A stretch of DNA of 64,000 nt from AP-15 sp963781215 (GCA_963781215.1 CAWAFE010000055.1:62001-126000); one strand, 5' to 3'; numbered from the stretch's first letter, positions 40,896 to 49,881 are shown. Notes: a model not told the origin generated them from the sequence alone. Translations and numbers: made by a program.

Positions 40896-41195
40896 ATGAA
40901 GACGATCGAGCAGTTGACCGCCGATGACTTCGTCCCCTATGTCGGGAGAAAGTTTCGTCCCGCCGCGACCGGGCTCGACCTGACCTTTGTGACGATCGAC
41001 AGGCGCGAGTTTCCCGGTTGGGGAGCGGCGGCGCGCCAGCCGTTCTCGCTGATCTTGCGCGGGCCGCGCCTTCCGGTGGTGGCCGAGGGCCTTTATCGGA
41101 TGGCGATCGACAAGGGTCCCGATCTGTCGCTTTACCTGATCCCGATTTTTACGGCGGCGCCCGAACATCAGGATTACCAAATCGTCTTCAACTGA
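40896..41195 (+). CDS. DUF6916-like small protein
   Basis: 99 residues starting M-K-T-I-E-Q-L-T-A-D-D-F, with F-V-T-I-D-R-R-E-F-P-G-W and a C terminus Y-L-I-P-I-F-T-A-A-P-E-H-Q-D-Y-Q-I-V-F-N. It has no signal peptide or membrane segment. The form matches the small DUF6916 family often seen beside tail-collar genes. Function unknown; a chaperone or structural companion of the collar proteins is only a guess. It converges on the first collar gene with a 13-bp gap. Confidence 0.7.
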   Translation: MKTIEQLTADDFVPYVGRKFRPAATGLDLTFVTIDRREFPGWGAAARQPFSLILRGPRLPVVAEGLYRMAIDKGPDLSLYLIPIFTAAPEHQDYQIVFN

Positions 41196-41208
41196 GTTGG
41201 CGCCTCGG

Positions 41209-41757
41209 TTAGTTGCGCGACGGGAACACTCCTTGCAGCGCGATGCAATAATTGATCGTCAAAAACGGCATCCGGTTTTCGTGCGGCAGATTACTGCCGG
41301 CGGCGCTGACGGCGCCGGCCGCCATTGCGACCGTCGGCGCGACGTTGCTATAGACGTTCTCGACGGGATTGTTGGCTTCTATCCCATAGCCGCTGCCCAT
41401 AAGCACGCTGCCGCTCGGGACATTGGTGCCGTTTGCCTGGCCGTTGTTCGTGGCGTTCAGGGTATGGCTATGCGTCGGAACTTCGCTGGTCAACAGTTGA
41501 TGCGATTCCTGCCCAGCGGCCGCTCCGAGACTGTACGACGACAGCCCTGGTCCTTGGCCGAAGGACAAGGCAAGGTGGCCGCGCAAATCGGGCAGGTTGA
41601 AGGTGGTTTGGCCATTGCCGCCATAGGTCGTTCCAAGCAAGGCGAACAGGGCCTGGTTCTGGGAAATCGACAGGGTTTGCCCGGCGCACAGCGCCCAGCC
41701 TCGGGGCGCGAAGTTGAAGGCGAAAGCTTCGATCATCGACAGATACGGATTTGACAT
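41209..41757 (-). CDS. Phage tail-collar domain protein (MdpB-like), copy 1
   Basis: 182 residues. The collar signature is F-N-F-A-P-R-G-W-A-L-C-A-G-Q-T-L, then L-P-D-L-R-G-H and G-Q-G-P-G-L-S-S-Y, a Thr/Asn-rich middle with H-T-H-like T-H-S-H-T-L, and the ending N-Y-C-I-A-L-Q-G-V-F-P-S-R-N. These proteins trimerise in phage tails, but clusters like this also occur on bacterial chromosomes without other phage genes. Last of three tandem paralogues. Confidence 0.87.
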   Translation of the reverse strand: MSNPYLSMIEAFAFNFAPRGWALCAGQTLSISQNQALFALLGTTYGGNGQTTFNLPDLRGHLALSFGQGPGLSSYSLGAAAGQESHQLLTSEVPTHSHTLNATNNGQANGTNVPSGSVLMGSGYGIEANNPVENVYSNVAPTVAMAAGAVSAAGSNLPHENRMPFLTINYCIALQGVFPSRN

Positions 41758-41792
41758 CGGCGCCGATGCTCCTTGATGCTGGGACAGCCGCC

Positions 41793-42335
41793 TTAGCTTC
41801 GCGACGGAAAAATCCCCTGCAATGCGATGCAGAAGTTCAGGGCGAGATAGGGCTGAAGGTTGTTATGTGGCTGGCCGCCTCCGGCCGCTGCGGTCAGGGC
41901 CGCCGGCGCCAATGTTGTGGGAGTGCCGGATGCACTGTACAGCGCGAGATTGACCGTGCCGCCTCTGCCGCCAGTCTGTCCTTCGGCTTCGATCGAGCCG
42001 CCCGGGGCATTCGCGGTGGCGGGGCTGACGCCGGCGAACAGCCCATGCGTGTGCATCGGGGAAGACGACGTGTCGATCAGGACGGTCTCTTGACCTCCGG
42101 TTTCGCCGATCGCATAGTCGGAGAGCCCCGGTCCCTGGCCGAACCCGATCGGCGCCCGACTACGCAAATCTGGCAGTGCGAACGTGGTCGTGCCATTGCC
42201 GCCATAGTACGTGCCGATCAGCGAAAACAGCGCGGTATTCTGCGAGATCGCCAATAGCTGCCCTTGGCACATCGCCCAGCCCTGCGGGGCAAAATTACAG
42301 CCGAAAACGGTGATCTGTGCGATGAAAGGATCCAT
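41793..42335 (-). CDS. Phage tail-collar domain protein (MdpB-like), copy 2
   Basis: 180 residues with the same plan as its neighbours: F-A-P-Q-G-W-A-M-C-Q-G-Q-L-L, L-P-D-L-R-S-R, G-Q-G-P-G-L-S-D-Y, H-T-H-G-L-F and the end N-F-C-I-A-L-Q-G-I-F-P-S-R-S. The Gly/Ala-rich central part differs most from the other copies, as expected where these proteins display variable loops. It is 35 bp from copy 1 and 29 bp from copy 3, so all three are probably one transcript. Confidence 0.87.
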   Translation of the reverse strand: MDPFIAQITVFGCNFAPQGWAMCQGQLLAISQNTALFSLIGTYYGGNGTTTFALPDLRSRAPIGFGQGPGLSDYAIGETGGQETVLIDTSSSPMHTHGLFAGVSPATANAPGGSIEAEGQTGGRGGTVNLALYSASGTPTTLAPAALTAAAGGGQPHNNLQPYLALNFCIALQGIFPSRS

Positions 42336-42364
42336 TTGGCCGAGCTCCCCGATTATCGCGACGG

Positions 42365-42883
42365 CTAGTTCTGAGATGGGAAGATGCCGGCAAGCGCGAT
42401 GATGTAGTTTAGTCCCAAATAGGGCTGACGGTTTTCATGGGCGCCCCCCGCGCCAAACGGGCCGATTGAACCGGGCGCCAGCGCGGTCGGCGAGCCGGTG
42501 CCGTACATTCTGACCGCCGCCAGCGGGGTCCCGAGGGCGAGGCCCGGTCCAGGGTTCGACGCGGTGACATTTGCCGCCGCCATCAGCGTGTGAGTATGCG
42601 TCGGCGCCTGGGCGCTACTCACGGTGACCGTCTCGACGCCGCCGCTCTGCCCTTGAGCGTAATTCGACAGACCGGGCCCTTGGCCTTGGCCGATGGCGAC
42701 GCGGCCGCGCAGATCGGGAAGAGCAAAAGTCTGCACGCCATCGCCGCCGAAATAAGTGCCGAGGAGCGAGAACAAGGCTGTGTTCTGCGCAATTGACAGG
42801 GTCTGACCTTGGCAAAGAGCCCAATTCACCGGCGCAAAATTGAATCCGACGAGCCTGATGGTACCGAGAAAAACATCACTCAT
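42365..42883 (-). CDS. Phage tail-collar domain protein (MdpB-like), copy 3
   Basis: 172 residues: F-A-P-V-N-W-A-L-C-Q-G-Q-T-L-S-I, Y-F-G-G-D-G-V-Q-T-F-A-L-P-D-L-R-G-R, H-T-H-T-L and I-I-A-L-A-G-I-F-P-S-Q-N at the end. It is the first collar gene after the PEP-CTERM gene and overlaps that gene's 3' end by 8 bp, so the PEP-CTERM protein is likely in the same operon. Confidence 0.87.
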   Translation of the reverse strand: MSDVFLGTIRLVGFNFAPVNWALCQGQTLSIAQNTALFSLLGTYFGGDGVQTFALPDLRGRVAIGQGQGPGLSNYAQGQSGGVETVTVSSAQAPTHTHTLMAAANVTASNPGPGLALGTPLAAVRMYGTGSPTALAPGSIGPFGAGGAHENRQPYLGLNYIIALAGIFPSQN

Positions 42884-43526
42884 GATCGCGGCGTCCGGCT
42901 GTCATAAATCGCAGCGTTCGCAGTCGGCCAGGCGGCCGAATTGACCAAGCACCAATAAGACCGGCCGCGAGCAGCGCGAGGCTTGCCGGTTCCGGGACTG
43001 GCGTGGTTGGGCCCCCGGTCGTCACATCCAGGATCAGCTGGTCGCCGACGGCTGGGTTTTCGCCGACGAGGTTGACGATGATGTCGGTCGGCGTCAACAA
43101 CTCGAGAGGACTGACGCCGGCTGGGCGAAAGTCTGCGGCGCTGACCGGGTCGACGCTGACGCCGGTGATGTGGACGCCTGAGGAAAAGGTGAAGGCAAAG
43201 CCGGTGAAGATATCCGAACAAGGCAACGCCCCGCTGCAAAACGGCAGCGCCGCCTCGTTGGTGATCGTGATCGTCGTGTCGCCGACGTCGATCGTCGCCT
43301 CGTCTTTCACGCCAATCGGGAAATGGGCGGGGATCGGCATCGGTCCGCCCCCTTCAACTTCCGAGGGAGGCGGATTTGTATAGGGCGGGATGGGAACGGC
43401 CGTCCCGAGGAAAAACAACGCAGAAACGGTATTCGTCCCGTTGCCGATCAGGCCGGCCTGCGCCGAAACACTGGCTAGAGTAAGTAAACCGGCCGAGCCG
43501 GCGCCGAGCAGTGTCGGGAAGCGCAT
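42876..43526 (-). CDS. PEP-CTERM sorted exported protein
   Basis: 216 residues. Signal peptide M-R-F-P-T-L-L-G-A-G-S-A-G-L-L-T-L-A-S, cleavage near A-Q-A; a beta-rich extracytoplasmic domain; and the C-terminal sorting signal V-P-E-P-A-S-L-A-L-L-A-A-G-L-I-G followed by Arg-rich residues. PEP-CTERM proteins are processed by exosortase and usually surface or matrix associated. No exosortase (EpsH/XrtA) is in the window. GGAAGGA precedes ATG 43526. The region after the membrane helix reads well enough, but a one-base shift would end it 10 residues earlier, so the extreme C terminus is not certain. Confidence 0.8.
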   Translation of the reverse strand: MRFPTLLGAGSAGLLTLASVSAQAGLIGNGTNTVSALFFLGTAVPIPPYTNPPPSEVEGGGPMPIPAHFPIGVKDEATIDVGDTTITITNEAALPFCSGALPCSDIFTGFAFTFSSGVHITGVSVDPVSAADFRPAGVSPLELLTPTDIIVNLVGENPAVGDQLILDVTTGGPTTPVPEPASLALLAAGLIGAWSIRPPGRLRTLRFMTAGRRDHE

Positions 43527-43636
43527 CTTCAGTCCTTCCGTACTGATTCCACCGGGCTGACACCCCGCTCCCCGCCGACGGGTTTGCGGGACTCGAAGGC
43601 GCCTCATTCTATACCATATCGACGACGCGATCCTCA

Positions 43637-43653
43637 GATAGTTAATAACTATC
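43637..43653. promoter_or_regulatory. 17-bp palindrome between divergent PEP-CTERM and FrnE-like genes
   Basis: GATAGTTAATAACTATC: two perfect 8-base arms around a single A. It lies 111 bp upstream of the PEP-CTERM start and 156 bp before the FrnE-like start, in an AT-rich patch. The symmetry suggests a dimeric repressor site; the regulator is unknown. Confidence 0.4.
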
Positions 43654-43808
43654 GAACCTACGGGGGTCAATTCCCTCCTTTTGCGTTCCTGGCGGCATCG
43701 CGGCGGTAGTAGGTTCAGCGAACCGAGCTCTCTACTCTTCAGAGGCATCTCGCCAGCATGCTGGATGCGCGCAATTTCGACACGAAGGCACAGCGCGAGG
43801 AGCGAGTC

Positions 43809-44468
43809 ATGCACATCGACATCGTCGCCGATATCGTCTGTCCCTGGTGCTTCATCGGCAAGCGCCGGCTCGAGCGCGCCTTGGCGTTGCGGCCCGACCT
43901 CAGCGTGACGCGGTCGTGGCGCGCCTTCCAGCTCAACCCGGACATGCCGAGCGAGGGCATCCCGCGCGAGCTCTACCTTGCGGCGAAATTCGGCAGCCCG
44001 CGCCACGCCGAGCAGGCCTACGCCGCACTCTCAGCCGCGGGGCGCGGCGAGGGCATCGCGTTCGCCTTCGAGCGCATCGGCCGCGCACCCAACACCTTGC
44101 GCGCGCACCGGCTGATCCGTCTCGCCGCCGCCCGCGGCCGCGGCGACGAGATGACCGAAGCCTTGTTCCGAGCCTATTTCCTCAAAGGGCGCGACATCGG
44201 CGACACCGGCACATTGGCCATGATCGCCGCGGAAACGGGCCTCGACCGGGAGGAGAGTCGCCTCTATCTCGCCGGTGACGCCGGCGCCGAGGCGGTGCTG
44301 GCCGAGGACCGGCGGGCGCGGCGGCTCGGTATCCACGCCGTCCCCTGCTTTGTGCTGGAGCGCGGCTACGCCATCTCCGGCGCCCAGGAGCCGGAGATGT
44401 TCCTGCCGCTGTTCGATATAGCCGCCGGCTGCGGCCGGGCGGCCGAGGCTCAGGCGTCGAATCCGTAG
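43809..44468 (+). CDS. DsbA-family oxidoreductase (FrnE/2-hydroxychromene isomerase-like)
   Basis: 219 residues. Thioredoxin-fold start M-H-I-D-I-V-A-D-I-V with the redox motif C11-P-W-C14, helical insertion, and the cis-Pro segment H-A-V-P-C-F-V. No signal peptide, so cytoplasmic, as for FrnE proteins. ATG 43809 has AGGAG seven bases upstream; the longer frame from 43758 is not needed. Its 3' end overlaps the convergent amidohydrolase by 19 bp. Confidence 0.9.
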   Translation: MHIDIVADIVCPWCFIGKRRLERALALRPDLSVTRSWRAFQLNPDMPSEGIPRELYLAAKFGSPRHAEQAYAALSAAGRGEGIAFAFERIGRAPNTLRAHRLIRLAAARGRGDEMTEALFRAYFLKGRDIGDTGTLAMIAAETGLDREESRLYLAGDAGAEAVLAEDRRARRLGIHAVPCFVLERGYAISGAQEPEMFLPLFDIAAGCGRAAEAQASNP

Positions 44469-45562
44469 AGCCGGGCGGCGTTGCCGCGGGTGATCTTGAA
44501 CCGGTCTTCGCCGCTGGCGTCCTTGAAGTCGCGCGCCACGACCTCTTGCGAATGCGGCCAGGTCGAGGCCTGGTGGGGATAGTCGGAGGACCACATCATC
44601 CGGTCGACGCCAATGAAATTACGGTTGGCGACGCCGACGAAGTCGTCGATGTAGGTGGCCCACATCTGGCGCTGGAAATATTCGCTCGGCTTCAGCTTAT
44701 TGGTGAACCCGGCGGCGATGCGCTGGCGCTCGAAGGCGCGATCCATGCGCTGCAGATAATAGGGCAGCCAACCGATATTGTTCTCGGCCGAGACGATCTG
44801 CAATTCCGGAAACCGGTCGAGCACGCCGGAGAAGATCAGCACGCTGAACGACTTCTCGACCTCGTGCGACAGGACGGTCGCGCGCATGTAGCGCTCGCCC
44901 CAATTAAATTGGCTTTCCGTACCCATGCCGGTGATCGCGTGCAGGCTGACTGGCATGCGCAATTCCTGGGCCGCCGCCCAGAACGGGTCGTAGACGTCGG
45001 AGCTGTAGGGACGGTCGTCGGGCGGCGAACACCAGATCATCGCCCCTTTGAGCCCCATTTTGGCGCAGCGTTCGAGCTCGTGGGCGCCGGCCTTGGGGTC
45101 GTACAGCGAGATCATCGGCAACCCGGCCATGTGTTTCGGGTCGAAGCTGACAAATTCGGCAAGCCAGTCATTGTAAACGCGGAAGCAGTCGGCCTGCAGC
45201 CCGGCGTCCTTCAGCCAGAAGATCCGGAAGCCGAGGGTCGTGTAAAGCACGTCGGCTTCGACCCCGTCGACTGCGTTGTCCTTTTGCCGCTCGGCCGGGT
45301 CCCAGCCGCCGGAGCGGGCGTCGGCATAGGTCGCTTTGGTCAAAAAGCTGGCCAGCTCTTCCGGGGTCTTGCCTGCGCCGAGCCCGATCCCGATCGGATG
45401 CGGCGCATAGCCCTCGTAGATGAAATAGGCACCTTCGAGCCCCGGCGGGTCGACCACCAGCCGCGGCGCCCGCTCGCGGAATTTCCTGTCGACCCTCGTC
45501 GTCCACAGGTCAGGGGGCTCGCTGACATGCGAATCCGCAGAGATCAGTTTGTACTCGGCCAT
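44450..45562 (-). CDS. Amidohydrolase family 2 protein
   Basis: 370 residues in the ACMSD/amidohydrolase_2 TIM-barrel family. The N terminus carries S-A-D-S-H-V-S-E-P, a variant of the metal-binding D-x-H, followed by W-L-A-E-F, and S-S-D-Y-P-H-Q-A-S-T-W-P near residue 340 with the metal Asp. Probably a decarboxylase or hydrolase of a cyclic or aromatic acid. A GGAGGGAGGG SD precedes ATG 45562. Monocistronic, divergent from the cyclase gene. Confidence 0.88.
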   Translation of the reverse strand: MAEYKLISADSHVSEPPDLWTTRVDRKFRERAPRLVVDPPGLEGAYFIYEGYAPHPIGIGLGAGKTPEELASFLTKATYADARSGGWDPAERQKDNAVDGVEADVLYTTLGFRIFWLKDAGLQADCFRVYNDWLAEFVSFDPKHMAGLPMISLYDPKAGAHELERCAKMGLKGAMIWCSPPDDRPYSSDVYDPFWAAAQELRMPVSLHAITGMGTESQFNWGERYMRATVLSHEVEKSFSVLIFSGVLDRFPELQIVSAENNIGWLPYYLQRMDRAFERQRIAAGFTNKLKPSEYFQRQMWATYIDDFVGVANRNFIGVDRMMWSSDYPHQASTWPHSQEVVARDFKDASGEDRFKITRGNAARLYGFDA

Positions 45563-45905
45563 TCCGCCCTCCCTCCAGGAAACTCGCCGCTGTTGTTCGC
45601 GGCCCCGCACCGAAAACGTTGTCGGCACCCTATATCGCACAAGCCCGAGGATCAGGTCCAGGCTCGCCCTCGGCGGCGCGGTCCGGGTTTCGGGCTGCCA
45701 AGCGCTGCAAACAGTGCCTTGCCGAACCGCCCCGCAGCCCTCGGGCCGCATCGTGATTTCCGAACAGAGCGTCGCCGCAAACCCCCGCTATCTCGTCTGA
45801 CTGGGAACAGGTCCGCTTACGCACTCTTGACCTCTTAACCACCCTTCACTAGCCTTTGCGCGGCTGTCGATACTTCATCTCGGGCGCTACCTCTGGAGGC
45901 GCGGT
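45563..45905. other. Intergenic region between amidohydrolase and cyclase genes
   Basis: 343 bp with no convincing open frame. It must contain divergent promoters; a TTGACC at about 45828 could be a -35 for the cyclase gene but the matching -10 is poor. I see no operator or terminator. Confidence 0.4.
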
Positions 45906-48900
45906 ATGAGATGCTCTCGGTGTAATGCCGAGAACCCGACCGGCATGCGGTTCTGCGGACAGTGCGGCTTGCCGCTCGACGATCGGGGCACGCCCGGTTT
46001 TGCCGAGCCTCGTATGCAGATCCCGGTTCCCGGTCTCAGCCGGGTACCGAGTGGCCGCGGCCGGCCGGCCGGCGAAATGAAGCAGGTGACCGCGCTCTTC
46101 TGCGACATCGTCGGCTCTACCGGCCTCACCGAGCGCCTCGGCTCCGAGCGGATGCACGAACTCGTCACCGATTTTCTCGACACGGCGCTCGCAGAGGTGC
46201 ACCGCTACGAGGGCACCGCGCCGCAATTCAGCGGCGACGGCTTCATGGCATTGTTCGGCGCGCCGATCGCGCACGAGGACCACGTCCGGCGCGCGCTGCT
46301 GGCGGCGCTGGCCATCCGCCGCGCGCTCGGCGGCGACGGCCGCGAGGAAGACGACAGGCGGCTCAACCTGTCGCTCCGGATCGGCATCCATACCGGGCCC
46401 GTCGTCTTCGCCCCGGTCGCCGACAGCTTCCGGATGGAAACGGCGATCGGCGACACGGCCAATGTCGCCGCCCGCCTGCAGCAGGCGGCCGAGCCTGGAA
46501 CCATCCTAGTAAGCGAGGCGACCCGCCAGGCGGCCCAAGGCTATGTTCGCGTGGACCCGGTCGGGCCGCTCGCCCTCAAGGGCAAGGCCGAGCCGGTCAC
46601 GGTGCATCGGCTGCTCGGGGTCTCGCACCGCAGCTCCGCGCTCAACCCGACGATATCGGCGCGCCGGACATCCTTTGTCGGGCGAGACGACGACCTCGCC
46701 CTGCTGAACAATTGGCAACGGCAAGCCGAGACCGGCCACGGCCGCGCCGTCGCCGTTGTCGGCGAGCCCGGCATCGGCAAGTCCCGGCTCCTGGCGGAGT
46801 TCCGCCGGCAGCTCGCGCCTGGGACCGTGACCTGGGTCGAGGGCCGCTGTCATTCGTACAGCACCGCGATCCCCTATTGGCTGGCGCTCGACGTGCTGCG
46901 CAGCAATTGCGGGGTTGCCGAGACCGATGCCCCCGATGCGATCGCCCGAAAGGTACGCGCCGGTCTCGGCGAGGTCGGGATCGATCCCGACGAGGACAGC
47001 CCGGTCCTGCTGCACCTTCTCGGGATCAAGGATGTCGGCGGCTCGGCGACGCTCCTCGAACCCTGAGACGGTCAAGGCCAAGACCTTCGATGTCTTGCAC
47101 CGGCTCTCCATCGAAGGCAGCCGCCGGCGTCCTCTTGTTTTCCTGCTCGAAGATCTTCATTGGATCGACAAGATATCCGAGGAGTTTTTCGCCTTTTTGG
47201 CGGACAACATCGGCGACGCCCGGATCCTCGTGCTGGCGGCGCATCGCCCCGACTACCGCCCTCCCTGGGCCGCCGAGCCGTATGCGCGGCAGATCGCGTT
47301 GCGGCCGCTGTCCCGCGGCGACAGCCTGCACGTGGTTCGCTCGGCGCTCAGCGAAGAGCCCCTCGACGATACGGTCGCCGCGGAGATCGTCGAGAAGGCC
47401 GACGGCAACCCGTTCTTTCTGGAGCAGCTCGCGTTGCACGCCGGCGAGGCCGGGGATCCTCGCTCCGATCTGAGGGTGCCCGGCACGATCCACGATGTGG
47501 TGATGGCCAGAATCGATCGCCTGCCGGATGCATCGAAGCAGTTGCTGCAGACCGCCGCCGTCATCGGCCGGGAATTCCCGCTCCGGCTGCTGCGTGCGGT
47601 GTCGCACGACCCCGGCTCGCTCGAAACCCGGCTGCGCGAGCTGAGGCGCCTGGAGTTCATCGACGAGCGGCTGGAGGCTGAGGGGACGGCCTATGTCTTT
47701 CGCCATTGGCTAACGCAGGAAGCCGCCTATGGCAGCCTGCTCGAGCGGCATCGCCGCCTCTATCATTCGGATATCGGGAAGGCGCTCGAACAGCTCTACG
47801 GCGGCCGGACCGACGAGGTCGTGGAACTCTTGGCGTTGCACTTCGGCCGCAGTGACCAGACCGAGAAGGCCGTCGACTACGCGATCCAGGCCGCCGAAAA
47901 GGCCCAGCGCCGCTGGGCCAACAACGACGCGCTGAGCTATTTCGACGACGCCCGGCGCCGGGTCGACGCAATGCCCGATACGGAGGCGAATCGGCTGCGC
48001 CGCATCGACGCGGTCCTGAAGCAGGTCGAGGTAAAGTTCGCTCTCGGGCAACAGGCGGAACACCTGGCCGCGCTCGAGAACATAGGAAGCGTTGTCGAGG
48101 CCGCTGGCGACCCGCGCCGCCGAGCTACCTGGCATTGCTGGACGGGGTATCTGCATGGCTTGACGGGGGGCTCGGCGGCACTGGCGATCGAGCATTGTCG
48201 GGAGGCCGCGGCCATCGCGGCTGCGTCCAGATGCGACGACATCGAAGGTTTCATCTACTCTTGCGCGGTGCAGGCCTATGTATTTGGCGGCGAACTGCGC
48301 GCGGCAATCGGAGCGGGCGATCGCGCCGTGGCGATCCTCGAGCAGCAAGCCAATTTGTGGTGGGCAAGCCGCACGCTCTGGAACACGGCACAGGCGGCCA
48401 TCTATTTAGGTGAGTGGGAGGCAGGCCTTGCCTATTGCCGCAGAGTGCTGGCGCACGCCAGCACGCTCGACGATCAGCGCCTCAAAGTCGTGGGCCTGTA
48501 CCGCCTCGGTTCGGTCCATATCTTCCAAGGCGACGTCGAACGAGGACTACGCTGCTGCGAGGAGGCCCTTACCCTCAATCCTCTGCCCTTCGACGTCGCC
48601 ATGGCCAAGGTGTTCCACGGATACGGCGAGATCAAAGCGGGCCGACTCGATGCCGGTATCGCCGAACTGGCAGAAGCAGTTGCCTGGTTCGACCGCTTGC
48701 GCCTCGACCACGTCCGAGTGGCCCCGGCCCTTCGGCTCGCCGAAGGCTATCTGAATCGGGGCGACCTCGGTACCGCGCGGGTCCTGATCGACGACGTTCT
48801 TGCCGCAAGCCGGACAAAGGGATATCGCTACGTGGAAGGATTGGCGCACCGGTTGCTGGCCGAATGCCTCGCCGTCGAGTCACCTCCAGATGCCCTGGCC

Positions 48901-49119
48901 CACGTCACTGAAGCCCAACGGATTTTTGAAGTCGTTGGCGCTCGAAACGACGTCGCACAGAGCTTGGTGACGCGCGCAAAATTGTCTCAAGACAATCCGA
49001 CCGAAGCGCGAGGATTGCTCGAGGACGCAGGGGCTATTTTTAGCGCGCTCGGGACTCTCGGCGAGCCCGCCCGAGTGAGTGGGGCGCTCGCTGCGCTCGA
49101 TCGAGGGTCTCCAATTTAG
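45906..49119 (+). CDS. Zinc-ribbon / class III nucleotidyl cyclase / AAA-type ATPase / TPR protein (one frameshift at about 47054)
   Basis: About 1070 residues after correction. Order: an N-terminal zinc ribbon (C-S-R-C and C-G-Q-C); a class III cyclase domain (about 60-240) with the metal Asp in L-F-C-D-I-V-G-S-T and G-D-G-F-M-A-L-F-G; an ATPase with Walker A V-G-E-P-G-I-G-K-S and L-E-D-L-H-W-I-D; and a long C-terminal TPR-like helical array. The frame breaks at A-T-L-L and resumes as N-P-E-T-V-K-A-K-T-F if one C is removed. It probably makes cAMP in response to an unknown signal. GGAGG precedes ATG 45906. Confidence 0.85.
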
Positions 49120-49210
49120 CGGAGCATTCTCCGATCAGGCAGCTCCCGCCCTTTGCGAAGCTTCGGGTAAGCTCCCGGAACACCCGCCTCGGCGAGCGAC
49201 CGTCCAGGGT

Positions 49211-49280
49211 TCCCCTCACCAACCCTTCGCAACCCTCTCCCAGTGGGCTTCCCCTCTGGGGAGAGAGACGGGCGAGGAGC
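49211..49280. repeat. REP-like GC-rich element with a short hairpin
   Basis: The CCCCTCACC ... CCCTCTCCC ... CTGGGGAGAGAG pattern resembles interspersed extragenic repeats common in GC-rich proteobacterial genomes. CTCTCCC (49235-49241) can pair with GGGAGAG (49259-49265). Only one copy is in the window, so repetition across the genome is an inference. Confidence 0.35.
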
Positions 49281-49375
49281 ACCGCTCATGCCGATGCCTT
49301 CCATTGAAATCCGATCGAGCGCCAACCGTCCAGGCAGGTTCCGAGTTCCCCGACAATCGCGCTAAAAAAATCTCT

Positions 49376-49399
49376 CCCATGTGAACCAGTTCACATGGG
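49376..49399. promoter_or_regulatory. Perfect palindrome matching the CRP consensus TGTGA-N6-TCACA
   Basis: CCCATGTGAAC and GTTCACATGGG are perfect 11-base arms around CA. The core TGTGA (49380-49384), six bases, TCACA (49391-49395) equals the textbook cAMP-CRP consensus. It lies 138 bp before the small-protein gene and just downstream of a class III cyclase gene. No U tract follows, so a terminator is unlikely. A CRP/FNR-family regulator is the natural candidate; none is encoded in the window. Confidence 0.65.
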
Positions 49400-49536
49400 C
49401 GCCTGACGGAATGACCTTAAGCTCTTCATTGGATCGAACGAGCCGTCGCTCTCACGGCCAGCTGCCTCAAACCAGAGAGTTGGCGGGGCCGACAAGGCGC
49501 ATGAATTCGATCCTCAACTTAGGAAGGAGCAGAAAT

Positions 49537-49881
49537 ATGTCGCAGGCCGAAGATCTGGGAAAGCTGATCCTCCGCTTAAACCCCTATACCAAGCGCGACA
49601 TGCCCTATAGCGACCCGACCCTCGTGGCGGGGGCAATGGACATCTATTGCAATTCCCCCAGCTCAGGGAAAACTGCCCCTGATGTCAGCCAGATCGAGGT
49701 CGAGCTCGACGGCCCCTACCGGCAAGAGTGGACCTTCAAAGGGGAACTACAAAAGGTCGGTATGGCCTACCGCATCAAATACCGATTCCCGGTCTATAAG
49801 GAATCTGACACGACGAAAACGCCCCTGTACTGGCTAGAAGACTACGTGCTGATCGGCTACGAAGGCGGTATGGGCGGCTAG
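49537..49881 (+). CDS. Small conserved-looking protein of unknown function, upstream of DyP peroxidase
   Basis: 114 residues, not recognised. It starts M-S-Q-A-E-D-L-G-K-L and reads as an alternating, aromatic-rich beta structure (F-K-G-E-L-Q-K-V-G-M-A-Y-R-I-K-Y-R-F-P-V-Y) ending E-D-Y-V-L-I-G-Y-E-G-G-M-G-G. No signal peptide, membrane helix or cysteine pair. GGAAGGAG lies eight bases before ATG 49537, which decides this start over the in-frame ATGs at 49381 and 49501. It sits 32 bp before the DyP peroxidase gene, so they are probably co-transcribed under the palindrome at 49376-49399. It could be a cargo, partner or substrate-presenting protein of the peroxidase. Confidence 0.75.
   Translation: MSQAEDLGKLILRLNPYTKRDMPYSDPTLVAGAMDIYCNSPSSGKTAPDVSQIEVELDGPYRQEWTFKGELQKVGMAYRIKYRFPVYKESDTTKTPLYWLEDYVLIGYEGGMGG

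Larger units (their letters stand above)
49120..49536. other. Intergenic region holding a REP-like element and a CRP-type palindrome
   Basis: 417 bp between the cyclase gene and the small protein of the DyP unit. It carries a CCCTCACC/CTCTCCC...GGGAGAG repeat-like stretch (49211-49280) and a perfect 24-bp palindrome at 49376-49399. An in-frame ATG exists at 49381, but the sequence up to 49536 does not look coding. Confidence 0.55.

Noticed and set aside
41209..42883. Prophage remnant
   Set aside because: Only tail-collar domains are present; no capsid, portal, terminase, integrase, lysis gene or attachment repeat was found on either side.
49381..49536. Longer N terminus for the small protein (ATG 49381 or 49501)
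   Set aside because: Neither ATG has a usable SD, 49381 lies inside the palindrome, and the added residues look like translated intergenic DNA. ATG 49537 has a strong SD.
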